This document shows, piece by piece, positions 1 through 10,660 of a stretch of 21,626 nt of DNA. Source of the DNA: Cruorifilaria tuberocauda (taxonomy: Eukaryota; Nematoda; Chromadorea; Rhabditida; Onchocercidae). Both the position numbers and the translations under genes were made by a program. The stretch spans positions 1 through 21,626 of the forward strand of contig JABVXU010000769.1 of the NCBI GenBank assembly GCA_013365365.1. Direction: 5' to 3'. Below the pieces are notes generated by a model. It worked only from the letters and a program-made list of their open reading frames with translations. It searched no databases and was not told where the DNA came from. The stretch's first letter is position 1. Each line of letters opens with the position of its first letter.

Positions 1-996
1 CAACATTAATGATAACTTAAAAATTTAGGTAAATATAAATATAAATTTACCTAGACTTGTTTTTGAAATAGTTAATGCATACAATTTATTTTTGGAATTT
101 CATTTCTTTTATATTAAAGCTTTTAATTTAAAATTTTACGTTTTATCATTCAGTTTTCTTTAGATCTTTGTTTATTTTATTTTTGTATTAAGAAATATGA
201 GTGTTGGCGTTCGAAGATCCAAATCACTATTTTGTCATAAAGGTTTGTTTCACTTTTTTGCTTTTTTGAAATTTTGTTTAGAAGTTTTTGAAGTATTTAA
301 TTTCAAATATGTTTTAACATCTAAATTCCCTAATTTTTTCATTTTCTTTAGCAAATCAGAATTATTTTTGAATAATTTGTTTTTGTTTGATTTTTAATTT
401 CGGTTTAGTTTTTATCTAATTTAGTTGATTAAAAAGGTATGCGAACATTATTAAACTTAAAAATTAATCGTTAATTTTCCTGTTATCAAAAACATATATC
501 GCATGTAATGATAAGTAGATTTAAAATGGTAAGTTAAAAATTACCACATTTTACAAATTGACTAAATGAAGTGGAGAAGTAATCTGTCGGAGTAAATGAT
601 ATTACTTTCTTAAATTCTTCTCAGTTAATTTTAATTAATAAGTTACTTTAGTCTTATTCGATCAGCAAAATACCTCCGTTTTATTGTTGCGAAGGTGAAA
701 TCGTTGTGTTTTTTATTTATTTTTAGTAATTGTTTGCTATTGCTAAGGATGATATTACGTAGAGTAGAAACTTTATTGATTACTGATTCTTTTTATTATA
801 CGTCATTCCAAAAATAAATTGTCCTATTCATCTTCTTTTGTTAAAAAATTAATTTAAAAAAATGAGAATAGAAGAAAATGATATTGAACTAGACGAAAAC
901 AATTTGATACTGTATGCCGGATTCACGTTCTTACGCTTCCGATTGGCAAATACTTTCTTTTCTTTCATAGCAAAATTCTCGATCTTCCCCTTTTCG

Positions 997-1028
<32 letters not shown>

Positions 1029-1103
1029 CTCCCCTCTCTTTTTTTTCCTGGCTATTCCCAAAAGATAGAAAATTGAAATGCAAGTTTCACTAGTGAATTT
1101 CAA
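1..1103. other. Upstream non-coding region of the globin gene
   Basis: I see no convincing gene here. The open frames are low-complexity, Phe/Leu-rich translations of AT-rich DNA. The stretch should hold the promoter and 5' UTR of the plus-strand globin gene. The last 120 bases are pyrimidine-rich, and an AG at 1092-1093 (context GTTTCACTAG) could be a spliced-leader acceptor 10 bases before the ATG at 1104. A short ATG frame at 1078 is out of frame with the globin start. Confidence 0.5.
997..1022 (+). repeat. (TC)13 microsatellite
   Basis: There are thirteen uninterrupted TC units, followed by more pyrimidines to about 1048. The tract lies about 80 bases before the globin start codon and may be polymorphic. 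Read on the minus strand it encodes only a repeated Arg-Glu run, which I do not regard as a protein. Confidence 0.95.
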
Positions 1104-3975
1104 ATGCATTCAGGCAGTACAGGAAGCATGAATACTGCACGTAGCGTTAATCGAGAAAGGTCACGTTCATTACGAAAACCAAGTAAGTTTTTACCTATCA
1201 ATATTTTACTTCAATTATTTTTTAATTAGGATAATTTTTTTTTGATCTCTTTAAAATTAGATTAATAATTTTATTCGAAATTTTAGACTTTAATTTATGT
1301 TTCAACGCTTTTTCTGATCATTGAGTAATATTTCTTTGTGATGATTTTTTTAAATACAAAATTTAATTAAAAAATTAAACTACCAAATAAATGTTTTTTT
1401 CCTCCTTTGCTTTTTCAGATGCTCCATCAAAATTAACAACACATCAGCATCAAGCTTTGTTGACATCCTGGAAATCATTACGACCAATCATGCAAACTGT
1501 TATAAGAAAAATATTGAATAATTTGGAGGAGGAAGTGCCTGAAGTTAAACAGGTTGACTATTAGCTGTGAAATTTCAATTTCAATTTCAAGCTTACGTGA
1601 AAGAAATTTCATTAGTATTTAACTTTCAATTTTTTTGTCTTTTCAATTTTAACTTTTTTCTTTCAATTTCAATTTCAAGCTTACGTGAAAGAAATTTCAT
1701 TAGTATTTCACTTTCAATTTATAGCTCCAATTTTTTTATCTTCAACTTTAATTTTTCACTTTCAGAGTGTTTTTAATTAAATGATCGAAATCATTTTATT
1801 AGGTTAGCAGAAAAAGGGATAAAATAACTCAGCTGAAAACGAAAGATTGTTTGTTTACAAAATTTCCTAATAAATTGTAACGATAAAGTGATTTGAAATG
1901 ATATGAAGGGCTTATTTGTAGTTTCATTTTAAATATGATAAATTTCAATATCATTCGAACTATGACCTATGTTGGATATTGCTTTGCAGATTTTTTGTCA
2001 AACAGCAGTGCTTGATGCTTTTAATCGTGAAAGTACATCGGAAAGTTCAACTTCGGGTACTTTAGATGAACATGTGAAGTTGATGATAGGGTATGATTTG
2101 TTTTTACTGATAATTTCTTTTCATTTCTCTCAATTGACGAAAGCGAAAACGAAAGATTTCGATAACTTCTCACCTTTTTCCTTAAAAAAAAACGAATTAA
2201 AGAGATCATCTACGATATGAAGTTTATTGCAATGTTTTGATTGAATTTATCACTTCAAAAAATTCTCGAAAAAAAATGAATGTATTAATTTTCCTATTAC
2301 TTAATATAAAATTGGTATAAATTACTGCATAAATAAAATTTTTGTATCACAAAAATGATAGATTACTTGAAATATAACTGAAAATCCTTAATTAAGTTTT
2401 TTTATTTTATTTTATTTAAGGAAAGTGTAAAAAAAAGGAAATTATTCTAATTTGAATTAATTATTTTAACTAATTTAATTTAAATTAAATTAGAAATTTA
2501 GAGATGAAATTTTAATTATTAAAAAAATATTTTAGATTGTTCGATGATTTGGTAAATAATGTGCAAGATGAGGAGAATATGTCAAATAAAATTCGAAAAA
2601 TTGGTCAATCTCATGCTATTCTTACTCAAAGTTCATTCACTGCCGATATTTGGGAAAAGCTTGGTGAAATTACTATGCATTGTTTTAGTCGACAAGATGT
2701 TGTAATGGTAAGCTATTCTAGTATTTATAGCTAATTAATTATCTTGGAAAAGCTCAGGAAAATGAATTTCAATTATTAAGCAGTAAAACTGTCCTTTACT
2801 TAATCATTTTACTTCCGCAATTTGAATAAATTAAGATTTAAAAACGAAAATTAAAAGTTATAGAGAAAAGCAAAGTAAGCTATAAGTTATTTCGTTTTTT
2901 TTTCTTTTTGTAATTAATGGAATTTGAGAATCGAATAAATGAAATGTCAGAAATGAATTTTTAGAGGATAAGAGAAGCCGGAAAAGCTTGGCGTATATTA
3001 ATCGCTTGGATTACCGATGAATTGCGATGTGGCTTTGATGGACGAACACGATTTAACAGCAGGTTAACTTTATCTGGATATATTCTTGTACCGGAATTTC
3101 AGAATCTTTTTCTACTGGGATCTTTCTTTCTTTTTTCTATCCTCTTTCTTTCTTCCTTTTTTCTCTCTTTTTCTACTATCGTATAAATTGCATTAAATTT
3201 CTGTATCACAAGAAAAATTTCTCATTAATTAGTCTCTCTTATTATATTAATTATCATTAATTAGTGCCAGATCATGCATTAAATTTTTAAAATTTCAATC
3301 TTGAATTCCAAAAAACTCACTCAATGAATAAATAAATTTAAACTTCAAGCATATTTTTCAGGAATTCATCTGCGATAACTTTTGAGCAATCAAATGAACG
3401 ATCAGAACAATGTCAGTATAGCTCGGATGTCGATATACTTCAGCAAGAATTACGAAAACTCCAATTTGAATACGAATATACAATGTAATACATTCCTGTA
3501 ATTTTATTTTATTCAGTCATTAACTATTTTTATCTTATTTTTATTATTTGATGCCGAACAATGATATATTATGAGCCTTCACTAATATTTTATATCTTTA
3601 ATTATCAAAGTAGAAAATTCCCAGTTTATGTTGAATTTCACAAACTTTCAAATGGTCGGTTTTATCTTATTATCTTTACAATTATAAATCAATTGATTAC
3701 TACGATTCCTTTATATTTATATGTATGAAACATTTTAATAAATTGAAAGAAGATATTTGACAATTTTTTCAGTGAAACATATAACATATAAAGCGTGTAA
3801 TGAGTAGATGATTAACTATTGTAAGATTTCATTTCTTCCATTTCACAATTAAAATCTTCAGCTACATTTTTATTTGCAATTTAGGAAATGCTATCGCACA
3901 GATTTTATAACGGTTAATCATATTTCACAACATTTTGAGCATATTGAAACCGAAATGTGCAAATTGAAAAAATAA
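1104..3975 (+). CDS. Globin with N-terminal Arg/Ser-rich and C-terminal helical extensions (265 aa, 7 exons)
   Basis: The gene encodes a haem-binding globin-fold protein; O2 binding, redox or signalling is inferred, not shown. Exons are 1104-1182, 1419-1552, 1990-2090, 2536-2707, 2965-3062, 3362-3484 and 3885-3975. All junctions are GT..AG and the total is 798 nt in frame. Residues 1-30 are rich in Arg and Ser (RERSRSLRK). The globin core is about 34-187. Helix A contains HQALLTSWKSLRP, the CD-corner Phe is F73, distal E7 is H99 (DEHVKLM), proximal F8 is H131 (IGQSHAIL), and the GH region is GKAWRILIAWITDEL. The E7 to F8 distance is 32 residues. The CD-E region carries a Ser-rich insertion (about 84-95). 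After residue 190 comes a tail of about 75 residues with coiled-coil-like spacing (DILQQELRKLQ). There is no N-terminal Met-Gly for myristoylation. If the last intron is retained, a TAA at 3486-3488 gives 236 aa. The globin call is firm; the exact subfamily is not assignable here. Confidence 0.9.
1573..1720 (+). repeat. Imperfect 88-bp-period direct duplication in globin intron 2
   Basis: A 60-base segment at 1573-1632 recurs at 1661-1720 with one visible mismatch. Both copies contain AAGCTTACGTGAAAGAAATT. The spacer is 28 bases of related TTTCAA-rich sequence. It lies wholly within the intron between exons 2 and 3 and looks like a recent local duplication. Confidence 0.9.
3119..3178 (+). repeat. 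Polypyrimidine tract in globin intron 5
   Basis: About 60 bases are almost entirely C and T, within the intron between exons 5 and 6. It is low-complexity sequence with no coding signal. Confidence 0.7.
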
Positions 3976-4294
3976 GAATTAAACAATGTATAAATGCTGT
4001 TATTATAACATGTCAAGAAAAAGGTATTCGGGATTTCAGTAACACTAACACTTAGCGAACAAAATCAAACTGCAAAACTCACTTCCCAAATGTGGAACAA
4101 ATCGTCGTAAGGAATGTTCCAAAATGAAAAAAGCAAAGGCAATACATATTTCAGTTTCTGATATTTCAAATTCAGTTTTTAGAAGACAGAACGACTTTCT
4201 CTTTTAGCAAGCGCTTAAAAGATGCTCTTTGAGAAGTGACAAAACTCAATTATCAATAATATAACAAATGTTGATATCAGTTTTAGCGATAAAT
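3976..4294. other. Convergent intergenic region, globin(+) to MRPL53(-)
   Basis: No gene is visible. It should contain the 3' UTRs of the globin gene from the left and MRPL53 from the right. A small inverted repeat, TGGAAC..GTTCCA, lies near 4092-4122. I found no exact AATAAA close to either stop codon, so the poly(A) sites are not placed. Confidence 0.6.
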
Positions 4295-5033
4295 TTAATC
4301 AATCTTAGGAGGAGGTATAATACCGCTTTTACCAAATTCTGGATTTCCCAGTAACCTATTAAATGTCATTGTTAGATCCATAACATGCATACCGCTTGTC
4401 CGAAACAACAATTTCTTGCCATCATCTTTAAGAAACATTTCTATCTTCTCAGCTCGAAAGATCAAAATTTGATCATAAAATTTTCATTTCTATAGAAGAA
4501 AAAAGAAAGAAACAAGTAAAAATATATTTTCGTGAATACTTACTTAAATTTGCACATAGATATGGTGGTTGGCGATCATTTCTTATGTTGCAATCTATTT
4601 TCACCGAAGGATTTGTCCTTTGAACATTCGGTGAACTAATAAGAAACCAAAACGTTCTGAAACCGAACTTCAACCTCAAATTTATATTTAAGAATATCAT
4701 ATTTAAAAAGAGAAAATACATCAGTTACTTCTACTTAAATTTGCACTGAAAAATCAATTCGGAAAAGAAATTTTCGACATAATTCGAAACTGTAGAATAA
4801 ATAAAATGTCTGTTATGGTTGTTCAAAACTTTATATTAAAAATTCCAAATTCTTCTGGGAAATGGAAAAAATGAATAGCAATACCTCAAAGAATGACAAT
4901 CATGATAGAACGGATCAAGTGAAAAATGAATCGATTTGACGTTTTTTAGGTCGATTCCTCTCACTGCTAGTGCTGTCCGTTCATCAATGCGCCATCTGGC
5001 AGCGAAACGTATTTTCTCCCACATCTTACACAT
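4295..5033 (-). CDS. MRPL53: Mitochondrial large-subunit ribosomal protein mL53 (139 aa, 3 exons)
   Basis: This is a structural protein of the mitochondrial 39S/54S ribosomal subunit. Exons in transcription order are 4885-5033, 4544-4656 and 4295-4452. Phases match (149+113+158 nt = 420 nt). Residues 1-27 are Arg/Lys-rich without acids at the very start (KIRFAARWR), compatible with a mitochondrial targeting segment. The core follows the mL53 thioredoxin-like pattern: a basic beta strand (VKSIHFSLDPF), a helix containing SLRTFWFLISSP, a strand with VKIDCNIRNDRQPP, then KKLLFRTSGMHVMDLTMTF near the C terminus. Length is close to the animal family's (about 110-140). A strong acceptor (TTTATTTCAG) ends 7 bases before this ATG, so the start is probably right and may be trans-spliced. 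Identification rests on the motif order recalled for the family; a divergent paralogue is less likely. Confidence 0.83.
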
Positions 5034-5040
5034 CCTTTTA

Positions 5041-5042
5041 CT
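5041..5042 (-). promoter_or_regulatory. Probable spliced-leader acceptor of MRPL53
   Basis: On the minus strand the sequence TTTATTTCAG ends here, seven bases upstream of the MRPL53 ATG. No upstream in-frame exon is visible, so a trans-splice acceptor is the simplest reading; a 5' UTR intron is the alternative. Confidence 0.55.
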
Positions 5043-5258
5043 GAAATAAATTGAAGCCTAAGATTCAAAAATAAATTAAATTTCCATTCAAGCAAGCTTA
5101 TCCGAGTTCTACTTCCCATTCGATTACCTTTTTATATTCTAAAAAAAAAAACAATTAAATCCGGGCTTGAAAACACCAAATTTGAGGCAAAATTTTAAAT
5201 GGAAAATGAAACCAAAATATGAAATTCATTAGGAAAACTTGTAAAGATCCAACAAAAT

Positions 5259-5264
5259 TTTATT
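5259..5264 (-). promoter_or_regulatory. AATAAA poly(A) signal of AK6
   Basis: The minus strand reads AATAAA 50 bases after the AK6 stop codon and about 217 bases before the MRPL53 acceptor. This is the usual arrangement between two genes of a nematode operon. Confidence 0.6.
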
Positions 5265-5313
5265 TAAAAATTAACATTTATAATGCATCACAAAAACAAA
5301 ATAACAACATGAA

Positions 5314-6967
<1,654 letters not shown>

Positions 6968-7813
6968 TATAATTTTTGTTAGAAAGAGGATTCAAAATAA
7001 AGATATAAATGTAGAAGTGACAAATCTGCAACATTCATAAGCATTTTAAGGTCGGTGGAAATCATGAAGTTAGATCATCTGAAATGGAATACAGTTTGAT
7101 GGCATCTTAGACAGTACATTCTCTCAAACAAAACGATTAATCTCGATGAAAGATTTATAAACATAAAGTTCCCAATAAACACACTACGATGTAAACACCC
7201 AACCACGAAAGACATACTGAATATTACATAATCGTGCTTCGGGAAAAATCCTGAGCATTGATCGTCTAGAGCTACTGAATCAGCAAAAATCTATCATAAT
7301 TCAACACTCAAACTAATAAAATTCTAAATTAAATTATGAAATGCAAATTGTCATTCAGGAGTTTATAAGCAATTGTGGAATTTTAGCAATATAATTTGCA
7401 ACGGTTGTATTACCTTAAATGAGAAATGAAACGCAATCTCAGTAATTTTAAACAAATGAACAATCAATGAATGCACACACAAAAGATGAATTGTCAGTAA
7501 TAAATCCAAAAATTTAAAAAGCTCTGTACAATAAATCTCCAGCGCAATGATAAAATATAAATTACAAACAAAGTCGAAATACCACATAATGTCGCAGGAA
7601 ACCGAGGAAGTAGGAAACAGTCTTCAAAATTACTTCAACCCAAGATGGATTTATAACTGAAGGAAATTTTGAGTAAAGTTTTTTCCCAGTTTCCTTTTTG
7701 AACAAACCAAATAAACAAAAATATAATAAAAATCTTAAAAAATTGAAACTTCTTTAAAAAACTGGGAAAAATTAAGTCTAGAACTGACGAAAAGTAGGAA
7801 CAACAATGGAGAA
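6968..7813. other. RTRAF-AK6 intergenic region
   Basis: No gene is supported. A minus-strand acceptor-like AG at 7026-7027 (AATGTTGCAG) lies 58 bases before the AK6 ATG. It is the nearest candidate trans-splice site, because no AG occurs closer. Open frames here are short and AT-driven. The segment should hold the RTRAF 3' UTR and the AK6 5' UTR. Confidence 0.5.
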
Positions 7814-9862
7814 TTACACTCCAACTTTACCAAGCTTTTTATCAGTTCGTGGATCAGCTGTTAATTCCTGCACTGCAACGATAGTTTCATTAATTTTTGT
7901 CTGAACTTCACGTAAATTCTCCACGTGAATTAATCTTAAAGCTCGTACGGCGGCATCAATTGTAGCATTCTTGCTGGATATCATGCCCATATCGCAATGA
8001 CTTAATGGCATTATTTTCTGTGAAAGAAGCAAAATTAAAAATGTAATACAGGAATGAAATAATTCAATACTTATCAATACATTTGAAAATCACGAAGTCT
8101 ACTACTAATAATACAATAAAAGATTACGCGAATTAATCTGGCAAACAATTATAAAACAACTAAATACACTGATCAATTGACGAACTACTTTTTTAAATCT
8201 TAGACCTTACCTTCTGCTTTTCCGCTTCTTTGTTGGCTATCTGAATTGCTTCATCAGAGAGATTATCCGTAATAAACTGAAATTAAGGGATTGATCTCCT
8301 AATTTTGTATTCTTAACTCTATTATACTATTTATTAGGCTTATTAGATAAGTAAAAAAGAACACGTACCTTACAACAAGCTTTCAGAACAATTGAAGGAT
8401 CTGGATGTGCCGTTATTCCCAAAGTAACTCTCAAATCTTCTATACCCTTTCTTGCTTTTTCTGCAGAAACTATAAAAAGCAATGAAAAGGTTAAAAAATT
8501 AAATTAGAAGACAATGCTCTCAGTTCATACCTACCACAACATATTGATATTAATATATTTGCGACAATTAGTAATAACGAAAAGCAAACTACTGAAAGTT
8601 AGGCATGAATATTCATTAATCCACTCTTTAAAATGCTCAAAAATTTGCAAAATTTCCGAAACTTACAGTCAATACTACTGAGAGGATCGCATGCTTTTTG
8701 TCGTTTTTCTTTCGCAGCTTTCAACTGTTCGAATTTCTCTGCGGTAAGGTCTTTTGCTTCAACTATAAGGACATTCATAACTCATTACATATGACTATTA
8801 TGAAAGACCGCAAAGCATTTAATTTTGATCAGTTTAACACAAGTTATACGAGACACATGAATCTTTTAACGATTCCGTCCAATTGTTAAATTCAATTTCG
8901 TATTTTCAAAATAATCTCTAAAAAAACAATTTAAAATATTAACGAAAAAATAGGAGCTACGGAAGCTATTCGAACTGATCCTCAGGATTTTATTGGGAGT
9001 TGAAATTAAAAAGCTTTCAGAATACCAAACCAAGAGTTCGAGGGTTAGGAATAACAGTAACAATTATAAGGGAATAAAAATAAAATCGTTAAACTTGTTC
9101 TTTTCTTCAAAAAAAATAATCAAGTACTGATATAATATAAGCTTAACACTTACCAGTTTGTTGGTAAGAAAATTCTACCGCACGAGTAAGAAGCCAACCA
9201 ATTATTTCTTGAGCTGAGTCTTTATCACACGAAAGTGAACATTTCAAATCGGATAAATACTGCATAAAGTGGTAAAATAATAAGTAGCAACGAAAATTAT
9301 TTTAAAATTTAGAAACAAAATCCCCAACAGAACTTAAATTTTAACTTGATTATTCATTTTTATTTAATGGCATCTTCTTTGCTGGACATTATGCCAACAA
9401 TGTGAGACAGTAAAAACATTCGACCATAAAACAATGCTATGTACTATCTTCATAATCCAGAACGTAGAGAAATGTGCTAAAATCTCTTAAACGATTGTCA
9501 ACGACAGTAATCGCTCTAGCTTAAAAATTAGTTAATTTTAATTTAGTGTCAAACTTTACAAACGATTTCATAAAGAGAACAGAAATACCTTTGCATAAGA
9601 CTTTTTCCATACTTCAATATCTGATGATTGTAATCCAACTCTGTCTTCAATTTTATATAATCTGATATGCTGATGTTCCAGAAATAACACTAATTCTTGT
9701 AATTGTTCAAAGTCTGCAATACACCATGAATTTTACCAAATATTTTTGAAGAATGTTCGAAATACTCTAATTACCAGTATACAGATCAAAAACAAAGAAA
9801 TTACTTTCACAATCAATCGTACTCGTAGGATATCCGAGTAAAAGCAACATCCTCTGCGACAT
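7814..9862 (-). CDS. RTRAF: RTRAF / C14orf166 (hCLE, CGI-99) family protein (261 aa, 7 exons)
   Basis: In animals this protein is a subunit of the tRNA-splicing ligase complex with RTCB, DDX1 and FAM98, and shuttles between nucleus and cytoplasm in RNA granules. Exons in order are 9775-9862, 9589-9713, 9154-9259, 8667-8762, 8369-8469, 8211-8276 and 7814-8017 (786 nt, all phases agree). Family landmarks in order are LLLLGYP near the N terminus; FLEHQHIRLYKIEDR then WKKSYAKYLSDLKC (exons 2-3); EIIGWLLTRAVEFSY (about 91-105); a Lys/Glu-rich linker; GIEDLRVTLGITAHPDPSIV; and the C-terminal helix LRLIHVENLREVQTKINETI ending ADPRTDKKLGKVG. Human RTRAF is 244 aa. Exon 5 must start at 8469: the AG further downstream would create a stop at the junction. 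An acceptor TTTTTCAG ends 16 bases before the ATG. Confidence 0.94.
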
Positions 9863-9878
9863 AACGATTAGAATGCTC

Positions 9879-9880
9879 CT
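9879..9880 (-). promoter_or_regulatory. Probable spliced-leader acceptor of RTRAF
   Basis: The minus strand reads TTATAATTTTTCAG ending here, followed by a 16-base leader and the RTRAF ATG. No upstream coding exon is recognisable, so this is probably a trans-splice site, or a 5' UTR intron end. Confidence 0.5.
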
Positions 9881-10660
9881 GAAAAATTATAATCGAAATA
9901 AAATAGCAAAATATTTTAAGTTTATGAAATTCTCCATCTCATCGTGGAAAATTAATCAACGAGAAGTGAAAAACGAATCAATTAATTGCATCAAATTAAT
10001 TGTAATTCTATATAATGTATACTGTTATTCTGTTAAGAAAACAACATCATAAAGGCAGAATGAAATTACAAAAAATCTTTACTGAATGCGCTAACACTTC
10101 GATGTCATTTTGACCAACAAAATTAGAATTAACAAAAAAGTTCCAGTTTTAACACTCGAAATATCACCTAACTTTTGAGAATTAAATGATTTCTTATTAG
10201 GATTTGAGCGAGAGGCAAACAGAAGAAAGCAGAAATTTGAAATCTTAGTAACAGAAAGCAGCATAAAAGCTTAGTAGTTACACCGTTAAATAGTCAATAT
10301 TGAAGAGTCCTGTTATAAGGTATTAATTTCTAGATTATAGATCACAGTTTTATGGAAAAGAATAAGAAAATTTTGATACATATTCAAAAAACACAAGTAT
10401 TGATATCACGACAAATTAAAAAAATTCTGCTTGTCTCAAGTTCTTAATATCCTTCTTTTTTGATTACTATGTACTTATTAAAATAAACCCGCCCAGCATT
10501 ATCGCCTGAAGATTCAGGAAAAAGATCAAATATCATCAATAAAGACAATACCACCTGTTCAGCAAAAGAACGGAAGAACGATAGAATTTGTCTGATCAAC
10601 AAGCATGCCAAAGTTTTCACTTGAAGAAACTTCAGGAAACATACTAAAAAACATAAGTTA
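9881..10660. other. FNTA-RTRAF intergenic region
   Basis: There is no defended gene. It should carry the FNTA 3' UTR and the RTRAF upstream region. The part next to FNTA (10447-10660, minus strand) is the exception: it is locally richer in G+C and open in one frame, described as a finding. The rest (about 9900-10440) is AT-rich without exon-like structure. Confidence 0.5.

Noticed and set aside
197..397. 66-codon plus-strand frame
   Set aside because: It is Phe/Leu/Lys/Asn-rich, typical of AT-rich non-coding DNA, with no recognisable domain.
849..1109. Open frames on both strands over the (TC)n tract
   Set aside because: They are simple-repeat translations (Arg-Glu or Ser-Leu runs) with no splice structure or protein similarity.
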